Origin: an uncultured Bacilli bacterium
GTDB lineage: Bacteria > Bacillota_I > Bacilli_A > RF39 > UBA660
Direction of reading: 5' to 3'
DNA length: 5,900 nt
Assembly (NCBI GenBank): GCA_947591175.1
Contig: CANQDB010000085.1
Location: 1 to 5,900, forward strand
The notes below the pieces were generated by a model, which did not search any database, was not told the DNA's origin, and saw only the letters and a list, made by a program, of their open reading frames with translations. Of the stretch, positions 1 through 5,884 are shown piece after piece (positions within the stretch are counted from its first letter, which is position 1; each line of letters begins with the position of its first letter). The translations under genes were made by a program, and so were the position numbers.

Positions 1-558
1 TATGAAGAAAAAGATATGGATAGTACAATGATGGATATGTTTATTCCACCACTTGCTAGAACAAATGAAACCTTTAAAATGTCTAATGTAAATATTGAAT
101 TAGATCATGAAGTTATTGATGAAAAAAATAATAAACATTATTATAAATTGAATTTTGATGACGAATCATCAGGCACTCGTGTTTTATTTGCATTGGCCCC
201 ATTCTTAAAAAGATCGTTTGAAAGCACTAAAATAATAATAGTTGATGAATTGGAGAAAAGTATGCATCCAGCATTAGTTGAGTTTATCATAAAACTTTTT
301 AATAATAAGGAGATTAATAAAGCTAATAGTCAGTTAATATTTATGACACATGCCACAAATTTATTAAGTCTTGATTTATTAAGAAGAGACGAGATTTGGT
401 TTACTGAAAAAAATTCAAAAACTGGTATTTCTGATTTATATCCACTTGATTCATTTCCTGTAAGAAAAGATGAAAATATTCAGAAAGGTTATATAAATGG
501 TAGATATGGAGCAATTCCATTTATAAGGGATATTGATTTGTGGCTAGAAGACAATTAA
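1..558 (+). CDS. AAA15-family ATPase, C-terminal part (RloA/AbiLi-like), 5' end outside window
   Basis: The frame is open from base 1, so the ATG at 16 is an internal methionine and the P-loop (Walker A) half lies upstream of the window. Visible in order are an ABC-type signature-like SSGTR at about 166-180, Walker B with catalytic acid IIIVDELE at 232-255 followed by the D-loop-like SMHP, and a switch histidine in FMTHATN near 343-360. The tail RRDEIWFTEKN, then VRKDENIQKGY and GRYGAIPF, is characteristic of the AAA15 ATPases (COG1106) that pair with RloB proteins. These ATPases belong to the SMC/ABC-like class and are thought to drive or gate a partner nuclease in phage defence. The last 19 nt overlap the rloB-like gene, which implies translational coupling and a joint function. 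Family assignment is firm; the defence role is inferred from the pairing. Confidence 0.88.
   Translation, partial: YEEKDMDSTMMDMFIPPLARTNETFKMSNVNIELDHEVIDEKNNKHYYKLNFDDESSGTRVLFALAPFLKRSFESTKIIIVDELEKSMHPALVEFIIKLFNNKEINKANSQLIFMTHATNLLSLDLLRRDEIWFTEKNSKTGISDLYPLDSFPVRKDENIQKGYINGRYGAIPFIRDIDLWLEDN
525..530 (+). promoter_or_regulatory. ribosome binding site fixing a GTG start
   Basis: AAGGGA lies 9 nt before the GTG at 540, inside the end of the ATPase gene. An in-frame TGA at 534-536 rules out any earlier start. The first in-frame ATG lies at codon 54, beyond the conserved glutamate motif, so the GTG start is needed for an intact protein. Confidence 0.65.
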
Positions 559-1145
559 AACAACAACGAAAAAGACCATTAATTGTAATATGTTCTGAAG
601 GAGGAATAAAGTCTTCAGAGTACTATTATTTTAGAAATTATCGTACGAGAGACTTAAGAATACAATTCTCAACAGGAAATAGTACAGATCCAAAGGGTAT
701 GTTAGATGATTTATTAAAATATATTCAAAATGAAGACATTAAATCAGAAGACAATGTAAGAATATTTTTAGTGTTAGATACAGATTTAGATGATAGAAGA
801 ATAAATGAGATAAAAGAAATTTCAGGAAAATGTTTAGAAAATAATATAGAAATTATAACATCCGCTCCAACATTTGAAATATGGTACTTATTACACTATA
901 GAAACAATAAATTGAAATTTAATACTAGCCAAGATGTTAAAAAGGAAATAGAAAAGTTAAATGGAACGTATTCAGAAACTATGGATATGTATAGGATTAT
1001 AAAGAATCATACTTCTGAAGCTAGAAAAGTTGCTAAAGCTTTAGAACAAAGAACTATTAGAGATGGTGAAGAATTAATAAAGGCAAATCCTCATACTAGT
1101 GTACATAAAATTTTGGATGATATTGATGAATTTAACAAAATATAA
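540..1145 (+). CDS. rloB: RloB-family Toprim-like putative nuclease (AbiLii-like)
   Basis: This 201-residue protein matches the RloB family layout. After a basic N-terminus (R3, R4, K7, R10, K11, R12), a beta strand leads to the glutamate motif CSEGG (E20) and SSEYYYF. A second strand ends in the acidic motif LDTD (D80, D82), and SAPTFEIWYLLHY at 108-120 is the family hallmark. Near the C-terminus, NPHTSVHKIL at 183-192 matches the usual conserved NPxT-V-L block. The E plus DxD pattern is that of Toprim metal-binding folds, so a metal-dependent nuclease activity is likely, though not shown. RloA/RloB pairs were first named as ORFs linked to type I restriction loci in Campylobacter, and the same family pair forms AbiL of Lactococcus. 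Translation starts at GTG and overlaps the ATPase gene by 19 nt, so the two are almost certainly co-expressed. The usual EGExTE motif is altered here to EGGIKSSE. Confidence 0.88.
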   Translation: MARRQLKQQRKRPLIVICSEGGIKSSEYYYFRNYRTRDLRIQFSTGNSTDPKGMLDDLLKYIQNEDIKSEDNVRIFLVLDTDLDDRRINEIKEISGKCLENNIEIITSAPTFEIWYLLHYRNNKLKFNTSQDVKKEIEKLNGTYSETMDMYRIIKNHTSEARKVAKALEQRTIRDGEELIKANPHTSVHKILDDIDEFNKI

Positions 1146-1153
1146 AATTTTAG

Positions 1154-1186
1154 AAGATGATTTCTTTGATAAGTCGTCTTTTTTTT
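1154..1186 (+). terminator. Rho-independent terminator after the ATPase/rloB pair
   Basis: The arms AAGATGATTT (1154-1163) and AAGTCGTCTT (1171-1180) form a 10-bp stem with two G-U pairs and a 7-nt loop. They run into eight T residues at 1179-1186. The hairpin begins 8 nt after the rloB stop codon and separates this pair from the Rpn gene. Confidence 0.8.
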
Positions 1187-1248
1187 GCAATTTTTTAAGT
1201 CAATCGTAAACTTTTTGCGAATGATATATATAGAGGTGAGAAAGTTAT

Positions 1249-2169
1249 ATGATAACGGATGAAATGGAAAGAAAAACCGTCAAACAAAAAATGGACAAAG
1301 TAATAAGTGGGGAAGAAGTAATCGAAGGTATCTATGATGTTTGTTTTAAACCTGTCATGGATGATTGCCCTGAGTATTTGGCTTCACTTATTTCCTTAAT
1401 TTTAGGCTTGCCTTATGATTACGTTTTAGAAAACTTGGAAGTATCATCGACTGAACACACTGTTGCAAGAGTCACAGATAGGCCACGAAGAAGTGATTTT
1501 GTTGTCAATATTAAAGATAAACATATCATAATTGAAGCCTATAAAGGAGATTATTCAAAGGCCGTTGCTAAAAAGAATCTATCATACGCTTTTAGGACAT
1601 TCGAAAAAAATTTAGACAAGGAGAAACAAGATGACTATAAGACAAATGTAGAAATTTTTGAGATAAATTTCGATGTTATGAAAATGAGTTTTATAAAAGA
1701 TGATAACCTTACTATACATACCTTTGAGACAAGAGAAATAAATAATGGATACCTTCATCCATTTGCCCCTAAATTTATCTATGTAGACCTTGCTAAAATT
1801 AGTAAAAAATATTACAATAAAGAAAAGTTAAGCAAGTTAGAACGTTTGGTATTATTGTTAGTATTAACTTCGAAAAAAGAATTAAGAGAGGTAAGTAAAG
1901 GTGAGGCAATTATGGAAAAAGTAGTAAATAAATTAGAGAGTTTGTCGAGTGATCCTATCTTTTTGACAGAGGCTGAACTAGAGGCCTTTGACGAATATGA
2001 GAAGAAGACTTTAAGAGAAGAAGGCGTCGAGGAAGGGAAGAATCAACGCGATAAAGAAATAGTTCTCAAAATGCATGAAAAGAGAATGGATATAGAGACA
2101 ATCATAGAATGTACGGGACTATCTCGAGAAGACATTGAAAAGATTATTAATGAAGGAAAAGTAGGGTAA
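1249..2169 (+). CDS. Rpn/YhgA-like PD-(D/E)XK nuclease family protein (annotated elsewhere as 'putative transposase')
   Basis: This 306-residue protein has the layout of the PDDEXK_2/Rpn family. The N-terminal helical part is followed by the nuclease core, with RRSDFVVNIKDK giving catalytic D83 and, after a strand, IIIEAYKG giving E96. The expected Q, N or K two residues after the glutamate is Y98, with K99 one place later. The middle (about 130-235) continues the family pattern. The tail DEYEKKTLREEGVEEGKNQRDKE, then MDIETIIECTGLSREDIEKI (280-299), is the charged helix plus HTH-like end typical of these proteins. E. coli members are DNA endonucleases that promote RecA-independent recombination and can act as toxic anti-phage proteins; despite the family label, no inverted repeats or transposon ends are visible here. 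The start is supported by GAGGTGAG at 1233-1240, 8 nt before ATG. The gene has terminators on both sides of its two-gene unit, and no convincing promoter is visible in 1187-1248. An internal start at codon 222 is described separately. Confidence 0.82.
   Translation: MITDEMERKTVKQKMDKVISGEEVIEGIYDVCFKPVMDDCPEYLASLISLILGLPYDYVLENLEVSSTEHTVARVTDRPRRSDFVVNIKDKHIIIEAYKGDYSKAVAKKNLSYAFRTFEKNLDKEKQDDYKTNVEIFEINFDVMKMSFIKDDNLTIHTFETREINNGYLHPFAPKFIYVDLAKISKKYYNKEKLSKLERLVLLLVLTSKKELREVSKGEAIMEKVVNKLESLSSDPIFLTEAELEAFDEYEKKTLREEGVEEGKNQRDKEIVLKMHEKRMDIETIIECTGLSREDIEKIINEGKVG
1897..1906 (+). promoter_or_regulatory. internal ribosome binding site within the Rpn gene
   Basis: AAAGGTGAGG lies 5 nt before an in-frame ATG at 1912. 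The heptamer AGGTGAG also serves the gene's own start (1234-1240 and 1899-1905), so the internal site is at least as good by sequence. Because the sequence also encodes amino acids, chance cannot be excluded; the exact alignment of the downstream small gene to this ATG makes chance less likely. Confidence 0.5.
1912..2169 (+). CDS. predicted intragenic small protein (Rpn short form, codons 222-306)
   Basis: Initiation at the ATG at 1912, in frame with the long Rpn protein, would give an 85-residue product containing only the C-terminal region: an acidic linker, the charged helix LEAFDEYEKKTLREE, and the HTH-like end TGLSREDIEKI. In E. coli, Rpn genes are known to produce such short forms from internal starts, and these bind and restrain the toxic long form. 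Support here is the strong Shine-Dalgarno at 1897-1906 and the fact that the next gene's first methionine falls at exactly the same alignment position. Both are sequence evidence only; expression is not shown. The alternative is that M222 is an ordinary internal residue. Confidence 0.45.
   Translation: MEKVVNKLESLSSDPIFLTEAELEAFDEYEKKTLREEGVEEGKNQRDKEIVLKMHEKRMDIETIIECTGLSREDIEKIINEGKVG
1979..2022 (+). repeat. direct repeat, copy 1 (perfect 44-nt core)
   Basis: Bases 1979-2022 are identical to 2241-2284, at an offset of 262 nt. The offset holds from the start codons (1912 and 2174) to the final shared codons near 2155 and 2417, so the duplicated segment is about 245 nt without insertions or deletions. 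Only this core is identical at every base, including third codon positions. Confidence 0.95.
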
Positions 2170-2173
2170 AATA

Positions 2174-2422
2174 ATGAGTAAACCGGGAAACATATTTGAA
2201 AGTTCATTATATGATGATATACTTTTATCGGATGAAGAATTAGAGGCCTTTGACGAATATGAGAAGAAGACTTTAAGAGAAGAAAGAGTCGAAGAGGGCA
2301 AGAATCAACGTGATAAAGAATATGTAATGAATATGCATGAAAATGGGGTAAGTGTTTTAGATATTGTTCGCTATAGCAAATTATCCCAAGAAGAAGTTGA
2401 AAAAATTATTAATGAGGGGTAA
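2174..2422 (+). CDS. free-standing Rpn C-terminal-like small protein, candidate antitoxin
   Basis: This 82-residue gene starts 4 nt after the Rpn stop codon, with GTAGGG at 2161-2166 as a modest ribosome binding site. It aligns without a single gap to the Rpn protein from M222 onward, with about 50 of 82 residues identical. Residues 22-49 (LEAFDEYEKKTLREE through KNQRDKE) are identical at 27 of 28 positions. The first 21 residues and the HTH-like end (IVRYSKLSQEEVEKI versus IIECTGLSREDIEKI) have diverged. It carries no nuclease core. By analogy with E. coli Rpn short forms it could bind and inhibit the adjacent nuclease, or a related one. The alternative is a decaying relic of a second full-length Rpn gene. 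An intact frame, a start codon at the same place as the internal start, and a terminator directly after it favour a functional gene. Confidence 0.68.
   Translation: MSKPGNIFESSLYDDILLSDEELEAFDEYEKKTLREERVEEGKNQRDKEYVMNMHENGVSVLDIVRYSKLSQEEVEKIINEG
2241..2284 (+). repeat. direct repeat, copy 2 (perfect 44-nt core)
   Basis: This is the partner of 1979-2022, located in the small gene and encoding the same charged helix. Each copy is in the frame of its own gene: the 262-nt offset equals the frame shift between the two genes. Confidence 0.95.
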
Positions 2423-2449
2423 AAAAAGATATAATAACGAGAAAAGTTG

Positions 2450-2484
2450 AAAAGATTATTAATTAAAATAGTCTTTTTCTTTTA
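2450..2484 (+). terminator. Rho-independent terminator after the Rpn module
   Basis: The arms AAAAGATTATT (2450-2460) and AATAGTCTTTT (2467-2477) pair over 11 bp with one G-U pair around a 6-nt loop. A T-rich run follows, interrupted by one C. The upstream arm lies in a stretch (2446-2463) that repeats the last codons of the Rpn tail, VEKIIN, followed by TAA. Confidence 0.72.
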
Positions 2485-2512
2485 CCTTACAAAAGACTTA
2501 TTTGGGAATTTT

Positions 2513-2521
2513 TGATATAAT
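2513..2521 (+). promoter_or_regulatory. extended -10 promoter for deoD
   Basis: TGATATAAT combines a perfect TATAAT (2516-2521) with the TGN extension used by vegetative sigma promoters in Firmicutes. No good -35 hexamer is present at the usual distance, which an extended -10 can compensate for. Transcription would start near 2528, giving a leader of roughly 17 nt. It lies just downstream of the Rpn-module terminator, as expected for a new transcription unit. Confidence 0.6.
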
Positions 2522-2544
2522 GACTATAGAAAGAAGGTAATATA

Positions 2545-3249
2545 ATGACTCCTCATATTGAAAGTCGAAAAGAAGATATAAGTGATACTGTTATTATGCC
2601 AGGTGACCCATTAAGGGCTAAATTTATTGCTGAACATTATTTAGAAGATGCAAGACTCATAAATAGTGTTCGTAACTGTTTAGCATATACTGGAAAGTAT
2701 AAAGGGAAAGAAGTTACTGTTTTTGCTTCTGGTATGGGAATTCCTAGTATTGGAATCTACGCTTATGAACTTTATAAATTTTATGATGTAAAGAAAATTA
2801 TTCGCATTGGTACTTGTGGTACATATCAAAAAGAGTTAAACTTATTCGATTTGATTTTAGTATCTTCGTCGGTAAGTGAATCTAATTTTGGTAAAGTGTT
2901 TGGAAATGATGATAGTGAAAAAGTAGATAGTAGTGCTATTCTTAATCAAAAGTTAATAGAAGCAAGTAACCTTTTAAATAAACATTTATCGATTGGTAAC
3001 ATCTATTGTAGTGAGGCTTTTTATTCGATGAATAGTACTTTGTCACCATTAGTTTCCAAGTATCAATGTCTAGGAGTTGAAATGGAAAGCTTTGCCCTAT
3101 TTCATATTGCTAAACAGTTAAACAAAGAAGCAAGTTGCCTTTTAGCAGTCTCTGACTCGGTCGTATCTAAAGAGGAAACCACTAGCGAAGAAAGAGAAAA
3201 AGGATTAACCGATTTAATAGAAGTTGCACTTACTGCTACAATTATCTAA
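2545..3249 (+). CDS. deoD: purine nucleoside phosphorylase, DeoD type
   Basis: DeoD catalyses reversible phosphorolysis of purine (deoxy)ribonucleosides to free base and (deoxy)ribose-1-phosphate in cytoplasmic salvage. The 234-residue length is normal for this hexameric family. The known active-site positions of the E. coli enzyme are all recognisable at the same numbers: H4 (given by the neighbouring subunit), G20 and R24 in MPGDPLRAK, R43, R87 with T90 in RIGTCG for phosphate binding, E179-M180-E181 in GVEMES for ribose, S203-D204 in AVSDS with the catalytic aspartate, and R217 in ETTSEER. T90 replaces the E. coli serine, a conservative change. AAGAAGG at 2531-2537 precedes ATG by 7 nt. 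The gene has its own promoter; no terminator is visible before the next gene, so read-through into the M16 pair is possible. Confidence 0.96.
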   Translation: MTPHIESRKEDISDTVIMPGDPLRAKFIAEHYLEDARLINSVRNCLAYTGKYKGKEVTVFASGMGIPSIGIYAYELYKFYDVKKIIRIGTCGTYQKELNLFDLILVSSSVSESNFGKVFGNDDSEKVDSSAILNQKLIEASNLLNKHLSIGNIYCSEAFYSMNSTLSPLVSKYQCLGVEMESFALFHIAKQLNKEASCLLAVSDSVVSKEETTSEEREKGLTDLIEVALTATII

Positions 3250-3268
3250 TAAAAAATGAAATATGACA

Positions 3269-3274
3269 TATAAT
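3269..3274 (+). promoter_or_regulatory. possible -10 box ahead of the M16 pair
   Basis: A perfect TATAAT lies 25 nt upstream of the ATG at 3299, leaving room for a leader of about 18 nt that includes the Shine-Dalgarno. No -35 hexamer of quality is seen, and the surroundings are very AT-rich, so this may be chance. If real, the M16 pair can be transcribed independently of deoD. Confidence 0.35.
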
Positions 3275-3286
3275 AAGAACGTACTT

Positions 3287-3294
3287 AAGGAGGT
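3287..3294 (+). promoter_or_regulatory. ribosome binding site choosing the ATG at 3299
   Basis: AAGGAGGT is a near-perfect anti-16S match, with its AGGAGG core 5 nt before the ATG at 3299. An earlier in-frame ATG at 3263 has no such site and would place this Shine-Dalgarno inside the coding region, so 3299 is the better start. Confidence 0.9.
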
Positions 3295-3298
3295 ATCT

Positions 3299-4567
3299 AT
3301 GGACGAGAAAACAATTAAAATAGGTTCGGATACACTACATATGATTAAAACTGATCGTTTTAAAACGATTACTATTAGGGTTATCTTAAAGGAAGAGATA
3401 AATAAAGATACTATCACGATGCGCAATTTTTTAGCGAGTATGTTAACGGATAGTACTAAGAAATATCCTTCGAAAAGAGAACTTATTAAAGAATCCGAAG
3501 AACTTTACAATGTAGATTTTCAAACTGTCAATCGAAGAACTGGAAGATTTAGTAATACTAATATTACCATGACCTTACTAAATGAAAAATATACGGAAGA
3601 AGGAATGTACGAAAAGAGTGTTGCCTTTTTAGGAGAAATTTTGTTTCATCCTAATATCGAAGAGGGAGCATTCAATAGTAAATCTTTCGATTTTATCATG
3701 GAAAATAGTAAAAAAGAAATTATGGGAATGGACGAGCGGAAAGAAAATTATGCTATCGTTAGGATGCTCGAAAATTTAGGTGATGGACCATATGCTTATC
3801 GTGATTACGGATATTTAGAAGATTTAGATAAAATTACTAAGGAAAATTTAGTTTCCTTCTATTACGATTGGTTAAAAAGAGTCCATATCGATATCTATGT
3901 CTTAGGTGATATCCAGTTTAACGAAACAGAAAACTTATTTAAAAAATACTTTCCGATTGAGACTTTTAAAAAACAATTACCATCTGCTTACTTAGAACCA
4001 CTTAAGGTTTCCAAAAAGATTAAAACAATTGTCGAAGAAGATTCCATAGAACAGGCAAAACTTACGATGGGGTGTGTTGTCGATAAAGTCGAAGGGGACA
4101 TGCTTCATTATGTGTGGAACCTCTATACGATTATTTTAGGAGCAAGTCCTGACTCGAAGTTCTTCAAAAATATTCGGGAAAAGCACTCTGTTTGTTATTA
4201 CGTTACGGCTGGAATGCGAAAGTTTGATTCTTTGATGATTTTAAGAGCGGGAATCGATCAAGAAAACTTTAAGAAAACTGTCGAGTTAATAAAAAAAGAA
4301 ATGAAAGCGATGGAAAAAGGTGACTTTAGCGAAGAAGATATCGAGAAGGCGAAAAAGATCTACTGTATGGCCCTAGATGAGACGATGGATACACCTAACT
4401 CTTTATTAGAGTCTTATGTTTCAAGTGACTTAACAGGAATAGGTTCTCTTGAAGAACGCAAGAAAAAGATTCAGAAAGTTACTAAAGAGCAAATAGTTAC
4501 TTTTGCTAAAAAAGTTCACCTTACGACTATTTATCTTTTGACAGGAGGTAACCATGAAAGAAATTAA
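3299..4567 (+). CDS. ymfF: M16-family peptidase-like protein, non-catalytic subunit (YmfF-like)
   Basis: This 422-residue protein has the two-domain M16 (pitrilysin/mitochondrial processing peptidase) fold pattern but no zinc motif. Where HxxEH is expected (about residues 42-52) the sequence is RNFLASMLTDS. The features that remain are the helical insert SKRELIKESEELY (58-70), the VLGDI strand closing the first repeat (201-205), and the conserved NIREKHSVCYYV (291-302), whose Arg and Tyr in related non-catalytic subunits help hold substrate. In Bacillus subtilis the homologous genes ymfF and ymfH sit together, and both are linked to the 5-aminopentanol modification of elongation factor P. The role here is likely to complete a heterodimer with the next gene product. 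The stop codon lies inside the next gene (14-nt overlap). No signal peptide is seen, so the protein is probably cytoplasmic. Confidence 0.88.
   Translation: MDEKTIKIGSDTLHMIKTDRFKTITIRVILKEEINKDTITMRNFLASMLTDSTKKYPSKRELIKESEELYNVDFQTVNRRTGRFSNTNITMTLLNEKYTEEGMYEKSVAFLGEILFHPNIEEGAFNSKSFDFIMENSKKEIMGMDERKENYAIVRMLENLGDGPYAYRDYGYLEDLDKITKENLVSFYYDWLKRVHIDIYVLGDIQFNETENLFKKYFPIETFKKQLPSAYLEPLKVSKKIKTIVEEDSIEQAKLTMGCVVDKVEGDMLHYVWNLYTIILGASPDSKFFKNIREKHSVCYYVTAGMRKFDSLMILRAGIDQENFKKTVELIKKEMKAMEKGDFSEEDIEKAKKIYCMALDETMDTPNSLLESYVSSDLTGIGSLEERKKKIQKVTKEQIVTFAKKVHLTTIYLLTGGNHERN
4543..4549 (+). promoter_or_regulatory. ribosome binding site of the second M16 gene
   Basis: AGGAGGT lies within the last codons of the first M16 gene, with its AGGAGG core 5 nt before the ATG at 4554. 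Together with the 14-nt overlap it indicates coupled translation, suited to making two subunits in equal amounts. Confidence 0.85.
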
Positions 4568-5858
4568 ATTAGCGGGACTCGACCAGAGTCTATTCTATGA
4601 AAAACTAGAAAATGGTCTCGAAGTATACTTGGTGCCTTATCCTAATAAAAAGAACTATAGTGTCCATTATGGAACGCATTTTGGTTCTCTACAAACTGAA
4701 TTTGTACCTGTAGGCGAAGATAAAATGTTAAGAGTTCCCGATGGTATAGCCCATTTCCTTGAGCATAAGATGTTCGAACAAGAAGATGGGGTAGATCCCT
4801 TCAGTTTCTATACCGCGAACGGATGCGATTGTAACGCTTCGACTACTTGGAAAAGTACTAGATATCTCTTTGAAGGAGGAGACAACTTAGAAGAAAACTT
4901 AGACTACTTACTATCTTACGTTAATAGACCTTACTTCACGGATGAGAACGTCGAAAAAGAAAAAGGAATCATTGCCGAAGAGATAAAAATGTATGACGAT
5001 GACCCAGATTGGCAAATGGAACGTAAAATGAAAGAAGCAACTTTTCATAAAGATTCAATTAGAGTAGATATTGCAGGAACGGTCGAATCAATTTATAAAA
5101 TCACGAAAGAAGACTTATATCATTGTTACAATACTTTCTATCAACCATCTAATATGTTTATTCTAGCAACTGGCAACATCGATCCCGAAAAAATGCTTGA
5201 AACTGTTAAAAACAATAAATATTTAATGGAACGAGAAAGTAACTTGCCATATGAAGTTAAAAAAGTTAAAGAAGACAAAACTGTAAACCAAAAAAGACTC
5301 GAAGTAGAACTCAATGTCAAGAACCAAAAAGTAGGTCTTACTTTTAAAATACCTTGGGCTAAAGGAATGGATCAATATCTCTTTGATACTTATGCTGGAG
5401 CCTTGTTATCGATTCTTTTTGGAATGAGTTCTATCTATACCGAAGAAATAAGGGAAAAGAACTTAGCTACATCTTTCTACTTTATGAGAGAACACACCGA
5501 TGACTATTTGACTTTTGATTTTGTAGCTCAAACCGAAAAACCAGATGAATTTGTCAATTATGTCGTGACAACTTTAAAGAACGCAACTGTTAAAGAAGAA
5601 GACTTAAATCGTATTAAGAAAGTTTGGATTGCTTCCGAAGTTTTAATGATTGACGACTATAAAACAACTTTAGATAATCTTTACTATGATTTAACTGAAT
5701 TTGGTCACATTGTTCCTCTAAAAGTAGACCTTATTAAAGGACTTTCCTTTAAGAAACTTAAAGAAGTTCGTAAACAACTTAATTTTGACAATTATTCTGT
5801 TGTTATTGTAAAGCCTAAAGAAAGTTACAATTCACAGTTAAATTTAGAAAAAAGATAA
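4554..5858 (+). CDS. ymfH: M16-family zinc metallopeptidase, catalytic subunit (YmfH-like)
   Basis: This 434-residue protein carries the inverted zinc motif HFLEH at residues 67-71 (H67 and H71 bind zinc, E70 activates water). The third ligand is most likely E143 in KGIIAEEIKMYDDDPDW, with E136 as the usual supporting acid. The N-terminal strand NGLEVYLVPYP and the loop NASTTWKSTRYLFEG (94-108) are typical of the family. The second repeat begins near residue 250 and includes the EIREKNLATSFYF segment (298-310). Its partner is the preceding zinc-less subunit, as in ymfF/ymfH of B. subtilis, where mutants affect elongation factor P modification. The peptide substrate is not known from the sequence. 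The modification gene ymfI, which often lies next to this pair in Bacillus, is not within the window but could lie downstream. No signal peptide is visible. Confidence 0.93.
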   Translation: MKEIKLAGLDQSLFYEKLENGLEVYLVPYPNKKNYSVHYGTHFGSLQTEFVPVGEDKMLRVPDGIAHFLEHKMFEQEDGVDPFSFYTANGCDCNASTTWKSTRYLFEGGDNLEENLDYLLSYVNRPYFTDENVEKEKGIIAEEIKMYDDDPDWQMERKMKEATFHKDSIRVDIAGTVESIYKITKEDLYHCYNTFYQPSNMFILATGNIDPEKMLETVKNNKYLMERESNLPYEVKKVKEDKTVNQKRLEVELNVKNQKVGLTFKIPWAKGMDQYLFDTYAGALLSILFGMSSIYTEEIREKNLATSFYFMREHTDDYLTFDFVAQTEKPDEFVNYVVTTLKNATVKEEDLNRIKKVWIASEVLMIDDYKTTLDNLYYDLTEFGHIVPLKVDLIKGLSFKKLKEVRKQLNFDNYSVVIVKPKESYNSQLNLEKR

Positions 5859-5884
5859 AAATTTGAAAAAAGTTATCTTTTTTT
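5848..5884 (+). terminator. terminator overlapping the ymfH stop codon
   Basis: AAAAAAGATAA (5848-5858) pairs perfectly with TTATCTTTTTT (5873-5883) across a 14-nt loop, and the 3' arm merges into a T-run. The upstream arm contains the last codons and the TAA of ymfH, so the stem can only form after the ribosome releases. The stem is almost all A-U and thus weak. If it works, it ends the deoD/M16 unit here. Confidence 0.6.

Noticed and set aside
16..558. The ATG at 16 as the true start of a 180-residue protein.
   Set aside because: The frame is open back to base 1, no ribosome binding site is present, and the family needs an upstream P-loop domain.
1187..1248. TATATATA run before the Rpn gene as a -10 box.
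   Set aside because: No -35 hexamer is present at a suitable distance, and the implied transcript would start within the ribosome binding site. The promoter of the Rpn module is left unassigned.
1249..2169. The Rpn gene as a transposase within an insertion sequence.
   Set aside because: No terminal inverted repeats or target-site duplications are seen. The family label 'transposase' is historical; members are nucleases.
2119..2301. Reverse-strand open frame across the Rpn gene junction.
   Set aside because: It is antisense to two well-supported genes, its composition is Ser-rich as expected for a shadow of Glu/Lys-rich coding sequence, and it has no family features.
3263..3298. Upstream in-frame ATG giving 12 extra residues to the first M16 protein.
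   Set aside because: The strong AAGGAGGT at 3287-3294 serves the ATG at 3299, and the extra residues have no ribosome binding site of their own.
3214..3426. Reverse-strand open frame across the deoD/ymfF junction.
   Set aside because: It is antisense to the deoD end and the ymfF start. The hydrophobic, Val/Ile-rich translation reflects the AT-rich opposite strand, and no start signal is visible.
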